Shown piece after piece: positions 54,160 through 62,647 of a DNA stretch of 64,000 bases (position 1 is its first letter; every line of letters begins with the position of its first letter). Below the pieces are notes generated by a model, which made no database searches, was not told where the DNA came from, and saw only the letters and a list, made by a program, of their open reading frames with translations. A program made the translations under genes and the position numbers. This stretch comes from Methylocystis sp. IM3 (GTDB lineage: Bacteria > Pseudomonadota > Alphaproteobacteria > Rhizobiales > Beijerinckiaceae), in the NCBI RefSeq assembly GCF_038070105.1, contig NZ_JBBPBZ010000002.1, forward strand, positions 364,501 to 428,500, in the 5' to 3' direction.

Positions 54160-54470
54160 TCAGGCCGCGCATTACGACTTTTTCGACGTGGCGAGCGAAA
54201 TTATTCAGGATTGCTTGTCAGCCCCCGCGCTGCTGTTCTTCCGAATGCGTGGTTCAGCATCTAATATCAGCCGCACTTGACGCCCCTTGGCCCCATCCGT
54301 GAATTCGACCTCCGTTTTGCGGTCGCCGAAGGCGTATTCGATGAGCTTTTGCGGGACAATATTTGTGTGGGTCGCCTCGAAATCGAAGCCCATGCTACCA
54401 TCCTTCGCCTTCATCCGTGAGGAGAAAGCGCCGCCTTCGCGAAATTCGACAGACGCGGTCGTGATGCTTC
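54160..54470 (-). pseudogene. Decayed SRPBCC/AHSA1 paralogue
   Basis: The frame reads SITTASVEFREGGAFSSRMK and AKDGSMGFDFEATHTNIVPQ, which aligns with the intact protein at 58632-59057 (EGGAFSSRMEAKDGSMGFDF). A frameshift near 54208 brings the last part (QAILNNFARHVEKVV) into another frame. The N-terminal 40 residues are absent. Adjacent bases from 53868 to 54160 hold no recognisable gene. Confidence 0.75.
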
Positions 54471-54801
54471 AATTGCTGTCAATTTGACGAGGTAGGGGGC
54501 AACGAAGGTTCCCGACCGCTCAAGAGGTGGTCCGGGTGTATGGTCGGCGCGCCTAGACGCGAAGCCCACAATATTCGGATGTTGACGAGGCGGTTCTGGT
54601 GCGGACAGTGCGAGCGGGGCATAATTGCCGGGCGAGGAGAAGCACGGGTGCTCGGTAACCGCGATGCTGAGTGATCTTTTCTGGCGCTCGCCATGCAGAA
54701 GCATCTCGTGGCTTGCGGGCGGCTTTGAAGTCGGTCGTAGCACGATCAACCGTCGGGTGCTCGGGACTGAACTCTTCAGAAAAACGTGCAGAGAGATTGA
54801 G
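54471..54801. other. No gene recognised; upstream region of methyltransferase
   Basis: About 330 bases between the SRPBCC relic and the methyltransferase start. Open frames here show no family features. The promoter for the rightward methyltransferase must lie in the right part but cannot be pinpointed. Confidence 0.4.
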
Positions 54802-55554
54802 ATGAGCGATGTAATGCGACACTACGATGATTTCTTGGCGCCACATTATTCATGGATGGTCGACCTCTCACTCACAGACAAGATTGCGGAACAGCAATCG
54901 CTCCTGGCAATGTTAGGACTTCCTGGGAACGTGCGCGGGTTCGCCGTAGATTTGGGCTGCGGACCGGGATACCAGTCGTTCGCGCTAGCGAATATGGGTT
55001 ACGAAGCCGTAATCGCCATCGACACGAGTCGTTTCTTGCTCGACGAGCTGGAGGCCGCGCGCGGGCCTGCACCTGTAAAAGCGGTTCACGCAGATCTGCG
55101 CGCGTTTTCGAAATTTGTAACGCCCTCGGGGGCAGACGCGATCGTCTGTATGGGCGACACTCTTACCCATCTGGAAACCAGGGCGGACGTGACTAAGCTC
55201 TTCCAGGATGCCTTTGAGCACCTGGCGCCCGAGGGGCGCTTCGTGCTTACCTTTCGCGATCTTTTGACCGAACTGAAAGGATTGGACCGATTTCTGCCAA
55301 TCCGTGCCGACGACGGTCGCATCATGACCTGCGTATTGGATTACGAACCGGATACCGTAGTTGTCAACGACCTGGTCCATGTCCGCGACGGACAAACTTG
55401 GACTTTCCAGAAGAGTAGCTACCGGAAATTGCGTCTCTCGCCAGCGGACTTGGCTCTTGAGTTGCAGGAAATCGGGTTCCGCGTCGGCCACAACGCAGTC
55501 CTCGGAGGGATGCACGCTATATCTGCTAGCAAGCCGCAACTACGGGACCGGTAG
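54802..55554 (+). CDS. Class I SAM-dependent methyltransferase
   Basis: A 250-residue methyltransferase starting MSDVMRHYDDFLAPHYSWM, with motif I AVDLGCGPGYQSFALA, then VIAIDTSRFLLDEL and an ADAIVCMGDTLTHL segment. The substrate is unknown. The ATG at 54802 follows GAGAGATTGAG; the longer ORF upstream has no homology. It is the only rightward gene among the leftward small genes here and stands alone. Confidence 0.85.
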   Translation: MSDVMRHYDDFLAPHYSWMVDLSLTDKIAEQQSLLAMLGLPGNVRGFAVDLGCGPGYQSFALANMGYEAVIAIDTSRFLLDELEAARGPAPVKAVHADLRAFSKFVTPSGADAIVCMGDTLTHLETRADVTKLFQDAFEHLAPEGRFVLTFRDLLTELKGLDRFLPIRADDGRIMTCVLDYEPDTVVVNDLVHVRDGQTWTFQKSSYRKLRLSPADLALELQEIGFRVGHNAVLGGMHAISASKPQLRDR

Positions 55555-55789
55555 GACTTCTTTCGCGCCGCGAACAGGCATTGTTGTGGAATCTGAGGTC
55601 TGCTTGTTGCATGGATGGCTGGGAGTCTGGCTTTTAGGGATTGTCAGCGCAAAGGGTTTCCAATTTTTGTGTCGGGAGCGACCTATGCCATTCAAGCTTC
55701 ATTCGAAGGGCAGACGCAACATTGCCTGCCAGCGTCATCGGGTCATGAACTGGCGCGAGTAAGGGTTCAGTTCATGGCCGGTGTCGTTT

Positions 55790-56010
55790 TTCGTGGCCCG
55801 CATTTCCGTTGCGGCGCGAAGTGCGTCGGAGACGCGCCTGGCTGTGCGCTCGTCATTGGTCGCGAAGGACATGCTCCCACATCACCGGGCGGTCGAGCCG
55901 TTCGTTCTTTTCTCCGTCGTCACGCGTTTCACGCGTGAGCATTTTCACGCAATGGGCGCAGCCATTGATCTGGTAACCTCAATATAATTGACGTGCTTGC
56001 CAGCGGCCAT
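55790..56010 (-). pseudogene. Relic of a carboxymuconolactone decarboxylase/AhpD-like gene
   Basis: The minus strand reads YQINGCAHCVKMLTRETRDD and GEKNERLDRPVMWEHVLRDQ, ending at a TGA. This is the AhpD core with the CxxC redox pair (CAHC), normally SQINGCAxCIDMH. The N-terminal helices are gone, and sequence after the stop continues in another frame. The surrounding 55555-56177 stretch holds nothing else recognisable. Confidence 0.65.
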
Positions 56011-56177
56011 GAAGCATTGCTCCTGTCGAAATGGGTTACGCCTCTATGACCGACGAGCCCTCCGGTTTCTGACGCCTCAGCACGGCTCTGGCGAGTTTTT
56101 TTTGTCGCAAAGGTGACTTCATCACGTCTATCTGCCTTGTCGCCGCCATAGGTTAGTGGGCGTTATGAGGCTGGATT

Positions 56178-56630
56178 CTAGTCGGGCAAATTGGCGGCGA
56201 TTTGTTCGAGAAGATACTTAGTGCCCTCGCGGCGCGATTCGTTGCCGTCGTGACCGTCGATAAAGACCGCCTGTTCGGTGATCCGCAGCTCAGTCTTGCT
56301 CCCTTGGGGCGTCAATTCGATGGTCGCAAGGGACACCGACATGAAGACGCCGTCGACGTGCATGTCATAGACGTAGACCAAACGCTCGTTTCGCACGATC
56401 TCGTGATAGCGCGCCACGAACTTGGTTTCGGGACCGTTCGGGAATTTCCCGTGCGCGATCTCCTGGCCGCCTGGGCGGAAATCCAGCTCGCGTTTGATCT
56501 CCTGCCATCCCCCTGGCCCAACGAACCAGCGCGCCTTGGATGCGGGGTCAGCGAAGGCCTTGAACACGCGGGCCGGCGACGCATCGTAGACGCGTTCGAC
56601 GGTGAAGGATCCGTGGATGGCTTTGGTCAC
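56178..56630 (-). CDS. SRPBCC (AHSA1-like) domain protein
   Basis: A 150-residue START-like protein: FTVERVYDASPARVFKAFAD, RWFVGPGGW, FRPGGQEIAHG and a C-terminal GTKYLLEQIAANL. Ligand unknown; such proteins bind hydrophobic compounds. The GTG at 56630 overlaps the ArsR stop (GTGA) and follows GGAGAAAGTC, so regulator and binding protein are translated together. Confidence 0.87.
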   Translation of the reverse strand: MTKAIHGSFTVERVYDASPARVFKAFADPASKARWFVGPGGWQEIKRELDFRPGGQEIAHGKFPNGPETKFVARYHEIVRNERLVYVYDMHVDGVFMSVSLATIELTPQGSKTELRITEQAVFIDGHDGNESRREGTKYLLEQIAANLPD

Positions 56631-56986
56631 GACTTTCTCCGTCTGCGCTTGTTGGATGTAAGGGCGTCCTCGGCAAGCATTTCGCCCAACCGGTCGAGTT
56701 GGTTTTCCCAGAAGGTGCGGCGGTCGGTGAGCCAGACTTCGGCGCGCCTGAGCACGTCGGGATCGATCCTGCAAGTCCGCACTCGGCCTTGTTTCTCGGT
56801 GCGCAGGAGTCGGCTCTCCTCCAGCACATGTAGATGCTGCATTACCGCCGCCAGCGACATCGACATCGGCGCGGCCAACTCGCTGACTGAGGCAGGACCA
56901 CGGGTCAGGCGCTCCACGATCGCGCGGCGCGTCGGATCCGCGAGCGCGTGAAACACCAGATCGAGGGAAACTGGTTTGTCAAGCAT
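56627..56986 (-). CDS. ArsR/SmtB family transcriptional regulator
   Basis: A 119-residue winged-helix regulator: HALADPTRRAIVERLTRGPA, ELAAPMSMSLAAVMQHLHVL and a basic C-terminus. No ArsR metal-binding cysteine motif is seen; it belongs to the group that pairs with AHSA1/SRPBCC proteins and probably controls its own operon. A TTGACT-containing AT-rich stretch lies upstream (57000-57025). Confidence 0.88.
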   Translation of the reverse strand: MLDKPVSLDLVFHALADPTRRAIVERLTRGPASVSELAAPMSMSLAAVMQHLHVLEESRLLRTEKQGRVRTCRIDPDVLRRAEVWLTDRRTFWENQLDRLGEMLAEDALTSNKRRRRKS

Positions 56987-57249
56987 TTGCTTATGTATTC
57001 CGGCAGCCAGATATTAGTCAAGCACATACTTTAGTGTTCGTACGGCGAATCGGTCGACGGGGATCGTATTTGTCCCAGAGCTCCACCTCGGCCAGCTTTT
57101 ACGTGTTTGCGCTTGAAAGACGAGGCCGAGTGAAACCGCAGGCCCAATTTGCAAACGATCCGCATGCACCCGGTAAAACTGCGCGAATGAATATAACTGG
57201 CAATTTGCCGCCGAAGCTCATTTACTTGGACGTGATCCCGGGACGTCGA

Positions 57250-57585
57250 TCACGGTCGGCCGCCCAGGAACGGCCGTACCTCGACTCTCCGGTTGCAATG
57301 CTTCGACCCCTCGGCGGCAAGCTTGAGAGCCACGTCGAGGTTGGGGGTCTCGATTATCCAGAAGCCGGCAACGTAATCCTTACATTCCTGGAAGGGCCCG
57401 TCGGTGAACACCGCTTCCCCGCAACGGTTGTCGATGACGGTTGTCGCGTTGGGCGACTCTAGGCCGCCGGCGAAGACCCAGTGACCTTCAGCCCTGAGCC
57501 GGTTGTTGAACGCGCTGATGGCAGCCATCTCGGTCGGCGTGGCGGAGCCGGTGTTGTTGTCGATCACGGAAACCAGGTACTGCAT
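57250..57585 (-). CDS. YCII-related DGPF-type protein
   Basis: A 111-residue YCII-fold protein: MQYLVSVIDNNTGS start, GGLESPNATTV and the family's DGPF motif in FTDGPFQECKDYVAGFWIIE. DGPF proteins are genetically linked to ECF42 sigma factors; the only ECF42 gene in the window is the relic at 48 kb. The function is unknown. 263 bases upstream to the ArsR gene hold only promoter-type sequence. Confidence 0.88.
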   Translation of the reverse strand: MQYLVSVIDNNTGSATPTEMAAISAFNNRLRAEGHWVFAGGLESPNATTVIDNRCGEAVFTDGPFQECKDYVAGFWIIETPNLDVALKLAAEGSKHCNRRVEVRPFLGGRP

Positions 57586-57622
57586 CTTGGATGATCTCCT
57601 GTGTTTCGGGCGTACCGCGGCG

Positions 57623-58010
57623 CTAGGCGCCTCCAGCGTATGCCCGTGCGAGCGTCGCGACGTCGATTTTTCTTATTTGCAGGATGGCCTTCGTCGTACC
57701 CCTGGCGCCGGGTTTGTCAGCGCCGTTGAACAGTTCGGGCAGACGCCTCGGAACGATCGGCCAAGACAAGCCGTAGCGATCTTTAAGCCAGTCACAACGG
57801 CCGTAGGATCCACCGGCCCCAGCCCCGCCCAAAGATAGTCGACTTCCGCCTGATCACGAAATCGCCTCGGTGAATTGGAAGATCGGGTCGCCGTTCAATG
57901 TGCGGTACTGAGCAGCGGCGAGTTCGAACGTCACAATGAGAACGGAGCCGAATTCCCCCGGCGCGGCATCGCTGCGTCGGGCCATATCGAGGATACGCGA
58001 GCTCGGAATG
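57623..58010 (-). pseudogene. Decayed VOC (PhnB-like) gene
   Basis: The last 55 codons, CDWLKDRYGLSWPIVPRRLP through QIRKIDVATLARAYAGG, match a PhnB-type VOC C-terminus. Upstream pieces in other frames (GSVLIVTFELAAAQYRTLNG, GDPIFQFTEAIS, DQAEVDYLW) continue the family pattern in order. At least two frameshifts and a small deletion are needed to join them. Confidence 0.75.
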
Positions 58011-58113
58011 AGAGAGGCGCAAAAATTGACCACCTACCGGTCTTCTGTATCGAACCACAGGCGGGGGCGAGGACCCATTGCGTGATTGTCATTGGCCTAT
58101 ATCCCTTTTGAAG

Positions 58114-58638
58114 TCAGGCCTCGGCTCTGGCTTTGAGATCTGCAAGGCCCGATTCAAATGCGTCGCCGACCATTATTTCGGTATTGACGAAGACACTGAA
58201 CAATTTTCCCAGGAAGGGTTGTTTGCCGGTCATCGCCCAAGTGACGTCGGCTCCGCCGTCCGCCGGCGCAATCGTGAATTCGACGCGATTTTGGCATTTC
58301 ATTGGGCGGTCCATGCGCAGCGCCACGATCACGCTCAGAGGTGGCGCGGATTCGACGATTTCCGCTCTACCCGCGCCGACTCGACTGTCGCCCTCGAAAT
58401 CATTGGCGGCGCCGACGCCGTTTGGGGGGCCGCTGTATGTGAGTTTGATGTTGGGGTCGGATTTCACGAAAGGGTTCCATTCATTCATGGCCCGCGGATT
58501 GTCGATCAGCGGAAATATTTTCTCTGGCGGCGCCGAAATGTGAACCGAACGCGAGAAATGACACGCATCCGGTTTGGTCGAAGCATAAATCAGGAGCGCC
58601 CCGAGAAGGCCGACCAAACATGAGAAAAATATTAGCAT
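58114..58638 (-). CDS. Membrane-anchored SRPBCC family protein
   Basis: A 174-residue protein with an N-terminal membrane segment (LIFFSCLVGLLGALLIYAS) and a polyketide-cyclase-like SRPBCC domain: ISAPPEKIFPLIDNPRAMNE, GVGAANDFEGDSRVGAG and ALRMDRPM. Ligand unknown. Its start overlaps the stop of the upstream AHSA1 gene by 7 bp, indicating an operon. Confidence 0.85.
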   Translation of the reverse strand: MLIFFSCLVGLLGALLIYASTKPDACHFSRSVHISAPPEKIFPLIDNPRAMNEWNPFVKSDPNIKLTYSGPPNGVGAANDFEGDSRVGAGRAEIVESAPPLSVIVALRMDRPMKCQNRVEFTIAPADGGADVTWAMTGKQPFLGKLFSVFVNTEIMVGDAFESGLADLKARAEA

Positions 58639-59057
58639 CGCAAATCTCCGTGTTGCGGATTTTCGACATAGCGCGCGAAGTTGTTGAGGATCGCTTGCCA
58701 GCCGCCGCGTTGCTGCTCGATCGAATGCGTCGCCTCCGCGTCAAACGTCACCCGCACATTGACGCCCCCCGCGCCGTCAGTGAATTCGACCACGGCTGTT
58801 CGATCGCCGAAGCGGTATTCTATGAGCCTTGGCGCGACGATCTTCGTGTAGGTCCCGGCAAAGTCGAAGCCCATGCTGCCGTCCTTGGCCTCCATGCGGG
58901 AGGAAAAGGCTCCTCCCTCGCGTAGATCGACGGTTGCAGCCGTCGTGTGCCAATCGTCGGACGCGGCGTTCCATCGTTTGATGTCGTCAGGGTTCGTATA
59001 GGCGCGCCAGACACGGTCGATTGGCGCCGCGACCGTCGTTTCAACGGTAATGTTCAT
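58632..59057 (-). CDS. SRPBCC (AHSA1-like) protein
   Basis: A 141-residue START-like protein: ETTVAAPIDRVWRAYTNPDD, WNAASDDWHT, KDGSMGFDFAGTYTKI and GGWQAILNNFARYVE. It is the intact relative of the relic at 54160-54470. Function unknown; co-transcribed with the membrane-anchored SRPBCC gene downstream. Confidence 0.88.
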   Translation of the reverse strand: MNITVETTVAAPIDRVWRAYTNPDDIKRWNAASDDWHTTAATVDLREGGAFSSRMEAKDGSMGFDFAGTYTKIVAPRLIEYRFGDRTAVVEFTDGAGGVNVRVTFDAEATHSIEQQRGGWQAILNNFARYVENPQHGDLRC

Positions 59058-59092
59058 CGTGTTCGTTTCCTGTGCTGATGATCAAAGAACTG

Positions 59093-59458
59093 TTAGGCGC
59101 CTGGTATCGGAAGAACGGGCATCACCTCGATCGATTCTCCGGGGAAATGTGTGAAATGCGGATGATTTTCAAAGAGCTTTGCAGCGGCTTCATGCGACTC
59201 GGCGTTAACAACGGTGAACGCCCCCATTGCGTTGCTGACGTCCTCAATCCCGTTCAAGGAAACCTTCTTCGTTTTGCCTAAGGGCCCACCCATTACGACA
59301 ATGGCCGCCTGGTGCTTATCGACCCAGCCTTTCCAGGCGGCGATGCCCTCCTGCGTCTTTTTTTGCCTTTCAGCTTCAGAGAGAGCGTTCCATGCCGTCA
59401 TTTTCGGGCTGGTCTTACTGCCGATAAAAATGGCGAGGAAAGCGTTATTCGTAGTCAT
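59093..59458 (-). CDS. YCII-related protein
   Basis: A 121-residue protein of the YCII superfamily: NAFLAIFIGSKTSPKMTAW, EGIAAWKGWVDKHQAAIVVM and PHFTHFPGESIEVMPV. Function unknown. The ATG at 59458 has AAAGGAGACGTC upstream and is 35 bp before the AHSA1 gene, so it heads a three-gene leftward operon with it and the membrane-anchored SRPBCC gene. A related fragment lies at 47132-47254. Confidence 0.87.
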   Translation of the reverse strand: MTTNNAFLAIFIGSKTSPKMTAWNALSEAERQKKTQEGIAAWKGWVDKHQAAIVVMGGPLGKTKKVSLNGIEDVSNAMGAFTVVNAESHEAAAKLFENHPHFTHFPGESIEVMPVLPIPGA

Positions 59459-59553
59459 GACGTCTCCTTTCGTATACGGGGTCCGCGTTAGTTCGCCCCC
59501 AAGGTTGCGACGTGGGACGGCGAGGCCTAAAGACCTGACATGTCGAGACACGT

Positions 59554-60456
59554 TCAGTGATTTTTCTGGACGAGTTCGCTTGCGAGCCGAGCGAGATTTT
59601 CGAAAGCGCCTGTCCAGCCGTGTTGATGCGAACATGCGGAGGTTTCGGTTGCGAGGCCCGCATGGACGAAGATCATCTGGGTCTTCTCGCCGATCTCGTC
59701 GAGAACGATGGTGATTTTCGTATTCGCAACCGGTTCCAGGCTGTTTTTCTCCCATCTATGCGTGAAGGCGAGACGGGCGGGCGGGTCGATTTCCAGATAT
59801 TCTCCGCAGTGAATGAAATTCTCTCCTTCCGGCGAACGCATCCCCGAGCGCCATTGGCCGCCAATACGCAAGTCATTTTCGGCAAAGATCACTTTGAAAT
59901 TCGCCGGGCACATCCAGCGCAGAAGATGATCGGATTCCGTCCAGGCCTTCCACACGAGAATGCGCGGGGCGTCGAATGTTCGGCGCATAACGAGCGTATG
60001 GCCATTTCCATCTTCGCCCGTCGTACGCGCGAGGCCTTCCAATATGCTTTCCCAACCGGCCCTCACGCCGACATCGATCGACGCCCATTCTGGCGGCGTC
60101 ATATGCGTGAGCGTCAGGATGCTTCCCTGATCATTCGGTTGGACATCCACCGTAACGGGGCTGAATGGGCCGTCCTTGTCATGTCCGAGCGTGAATTCGA
60201 TGCGCTTGGGTCGAATGATCTCTCGATATTCGCCAAAATGTGTGACGAGGGTCTCGCCGCGCCGCTCATGAATTGAAAAGCCGCCGCCGACGCGCGCGTC
60301 TATTTCTGCCCGTTCCGAAACCCCGCCCGGAGTAGCGAACAGCCATTTTCCCACGGCTTTCGGATCGAACCACGCGTCGAAGATAAGTTCCGGCGGCGCG
60401 GCGAAGCGACGAGAGACAACGAGCGGCGGAGGCGCAAGATCAGTTGCGAGGCTCAT
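59554..60456 (-). CDS. Tandem SRPBCC (AHSA1) domain protein
   Basis: A 300-residue protein with two START-like domains in a row: the first from VVSRRFAAPPELIFDAWFDP to about 150, the second from VMRRTFDAPRILVWKAWTES to the end (HQHGWTGAFENLARL). The usual AHSA1-like protein has one domain. The ATG at 60456 follows AAGGGGAA located inside the ArsR gene, which it overlaps by 17 bp. Ligand unknown. Confidence 0.87.
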   Translation of the reverse strand: MSLATDLAPPPLVVSRRFAAPPELIFDAWFDPKAVGKWLFATPGGVSERAEIDARVGGGFSIHERRGETLVTHFGEYREIIRPKRIEFTLGHDKDGPFSPVTVDVQPNDQGSILTLTHMTPPEWASIDVGVRAGWESILEGLARTTGEDGNGHTLVMRRTFDAPRILVWKAWTESDHLLRWMCPANFKVIFAENDLRIGGQWRSGMRSPEGENFIHCGEYLEIDPPARLAFTHRWEKNSLEPVANTKITIVLDEIGEKTQMIFVHAGLATETSACSHQHGWTGAFENLARLASELVQKNH

Positions 60457-60796
60457 CGGGATTCCCCTTCTGCAGTTCATTCAAATAGGCGTCCAGGCGA
60501 TCGAAGCTTTGGTCCCAGAATTGGCGATAACTCTCGAGCCATCCGGCGAGATCGCGCAGGGGCGCGGCCTCTAGCCGGCACGGTCGGGACTGCGCCACGC
60601 GCCCCCTGCTGATCAGGCCAGCCTGTTCCAGAACCTTGAGATGCTTCGATATCGCCGGCTGGCTGATGGAAAACGGCGCGGAGAGTTCGTTCACGGACGC
60701 CTCGCCCCGCGCCAGCCGGGCGAGGATGGCGCGCCGTGTTGGGTCCGCCAAAGCGGAAAGAGTGGCGCTCAGGGGATCGACCATTATTTCCTGCAT
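60440..60796 (-). CDS. ArsR family transcriptional regulator
   Basis: A 118-residue winged-helix protein: SALADPTRRAILARLARGEA, ELSAPFSISQPAISKHLKVL and GLISRGRVAQSRPCRLE. This is the ArsR subgroup normally paired with AHSA1-like genes, as here. It probably represses its own operon through the AT-rich palindrome at its start. It is a second regulator-SRPBCC module, distinct from that at 56.2-57.0 kb. Confidence 0.88.
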   Translation of the reverse strand: MQEIMVDPLSATLSALADPTRRAILARLARGEASVNELSAPFSISQPAISKHLKVLEQAGLISRGRVAQSRPCRLEAAPLRDLAGWLESYRQFWDQSFDRLDAYLNELQKGNPDEPRN

Positions 60797-61109
60797 GGTT
60801 ATATAACTGACGCGTTAATTAAAGAGCCTGCCCGTCCGCGTCAAGCCCTGTTTCAATGCCGCGCCATAGGTCGCATCTACATTGTCGTGGAACTCGAGGC
60901 GCCGCCGTCGCTCGTAATGGATTGCTTGCGAAGCCTTCCGGCGCCGCCGCCGGTGCTTCACGAATTTTTCAGGCGCTGTCTGATGGTTTTCCAAGCCTGC
61001 GCGTGTGCTCCAAAGGACTGAGCTCGGAAAATGCCACTGACTATAGGCAGAAGAGCCTAACTCTGGACTGATTCGAAACTCGAAAAGGCGTGAAACAATC
61101 AGGAACGAT
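60797..61109. promoter_or_regulatory. Upstream region of ArsR operon with AT palindrome
   Basis: The palindrome GTTATATAAC (60798-60807) sits one base before the ArsR start codon, followed by TTAATTAA. It is a likely operator or promoter element in otherwise GC-rich DNA. The other 300 bases, up to the rightward small gene at 61110, show no further gene. Confidence 0.5.
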
Positions 61110-61394
61110 ATGAAGGGGCAATTTAAAATATGGGTCTCTAGAATTGAGACGATTCATGCCAAAGAGCGGGGAGATTTTGCGCGGGTGACATTCTGCATTG
61201 ATAGCGGGTTCGGCAGCTTTGATTTTCCGATTTTGGTAAACAAAAACGAATTTGATGAAGCAGACAAAACCAAAGTTGCGCGAAGCATTTTGTATGAGAA
61301 CCTCGTCGCGCTGACTAGCCAAACTGAAAAATGGAAATTGACGGAGGATGAATTGAAACAGCTCTCGAGTTGGAAGTTCTACCAGGGCGCATGA
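61110..61394 (+). CDS. Small hypothetical protein, AT-rich
   Basis: A 94-residue protein with a patterned, natural-looking sequence (ESRIETIHAKERGDF-like start, alternating beta-type VTFCIDSGFGSFDF, helical C-terminus). Clearly lower GC than its neighbours, which suggests recent acquisition. AGGAACG lies 6 bases before the ATG. No family recognised. The 255 bases between it and the cytochrome operon show no gene. Confidence 0.55.
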   Translation: MKGQFKIWVSRIETIHAKERGDFARVTFCIDSGFGSFDFPILVNKNEFDEADKTKVARSILYENLVALTSQTEKWKLTEDELKQLSSWKFYQGA

Positions 61395-61649
61395 ATTAGT
61401 CTGGATATGCCCCCATTCCGGTGTCTGCATTTGGACGCATTTTTTTTCCGTGGCTCTTGGTCAGCCCGGCGCGGAATGGCCTGCGTCGAGGCGTGTCCGT
61501 AGAGCGACGACTTCGGGTCCCCGCTGAGGTTGATCCCGGCTACGTCGAGCGGACCGAGTCGCTGATGTTGGCGACGACGAGCCAAGGCCGTATCGGGCCG
61601 CCGATGACAGCTTCGCCCTCCGCCATTCGGCAAATCACGAAAATATTTC

Positions 61650-62147
61650 TCAATCGTCGTCGAACGAGCCTTGCTCGGCGCCCTTGTGGCAAGCCTTGCA
61701 ATCGCCTTTGAATTTTGCGCCGTTCTCCGCAAGCGCCGCCGGACCAACCCGGTTTCTCTTTTCATGTTTGCATTTCCACCACGGTAGGTCCGTGATACGT
61801 GCCGGCGTGACCTCTGGATCGAGGTCGCGGAGCGATTTCGATCCGCTTCCTCCCGCGTCAGCCGCGTTAGCGACAAGATAGTCGGCAATAGCTTTGGTCG
61901 TGGCATCGTCGAGGGCAGCGTTCTCGCCAAAATGGTTGTTGAGATTGGCGAGGATCGACGACCAGGAGCGGGCGGGCAGAAGCCCGGGTGGATAGAGCAT
62001 ATGACAGGCGGCGCATTCCTTGGCGACGGTCTTGTCTTGCACCGGGGTAAGGCTCAACCCATCGGCCAATAACGACTGCGCACCGAAAGCAACGCCAGAC
62101 AACGCGGCTACAACGGCGATCGTTCCGGAATTCACATAACGCCCCAT
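61650..62147 (-). CDS. Dihaem cytochrome c (DHC family)
   Basis: A 165-residue exported protein with a signal peptide (residues 1-29) and two haem c sites: ECAACH near residue 46 and CKACH near 155. The pattern SWSSILANLNNHFGENAALD fits the DHC family (DUF1924 partner), which delivers electrons to the SHP cytochrome. The ATG at 62147 follows GAGGAGATACTCA. It ends the leftward operon. Confidence 0.85.
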   Translation of the reverse strand: MGRYVNSGTIAVVAALSGVAFGAQSLLADGLSLTPVQDKTVAKECAACHMLYPPGLLPARSWSSILANLNNHFGENAALDDATTKAIADYLVANAADAGGSGSKSLRDLDPEVTPARITDLPWWKCKHEKRNRVGPAALAENGAKFKGDCKACHKGAEQGSFDDD

Positions 62148-62163
62148 TGAGTATCTCCTCAAA

Positions 62164-62565
62164 TCAGATTGAAAGCAGGAAGGCGAGGATGTCGGATTTC
62201 TCCTGAGCCGAGCATTCGCGACCCAGAACGTCTGAACAATTTCGCTTGAACCATTTCTCCACCTCCGCCCGGTCGGTGAAGCGATTGGGCGCGGCGGAAG
62301 CCGCCATCGGCTCAATTGTTTTGCCCGCGCGCGTCTTGCCTGGGCCCCAAAGATTGGTGGTATGGCAGGAGATGCAGGACGACGATTCTGCCTTTCCCCC
62401 GGCATGGGTGGCGAAGAACAGGGCTTTGCCGCGCGCCGCATCGCCTTTTGAGATGGCGTCATAGGTCTCGAAAAGGGCTTTTTGCGCGGGGTTCATCGCC
62501 GCGGCCGACGTGCTCAAGAAAGCCAAAGCCGCGGCGGCAAGTATGATGGGTTGGGAGACCGACAT
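62164..62565 (-). CDS. SHP-type monohaem cytochrome c (DUF1924)
   Basis: A 133-residue exported cytochrome with signal peptide (ILAAAALAFLSTSAAA), haem site CISCH in SSSCISCHTTNLWGPGKT, and the DUF1924/SHP layout (KWFKRNCSDVLGRECSAQEK). SHP is an unusual cytochrome able to bind oxygen or nitric oxide through a replaceable axial ligand. It is 16 bp before the DHC gene. Confidence 0.85.
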   Translation of the reverse strand: MSVSQPIILAAAALAFLSTSAAAMNPAQKALFETYDAISKGDAARGKALFFATHAGGKAESSSCISCHTTNLWGPGKTRAGKTIEPMAASAAPNRFTDRAEVEKWFKRNCSDVLGRECSAQEKSDILAFLLSI

Positions 62566-62647
62566 GATGGGGGGCCTTCGTTGGCTATGTCGTTTGCAGA
62601 ATCATCCTGCGACAGCGACGGGCTTCTGCGTGCGCGTTTTGAGGTCA

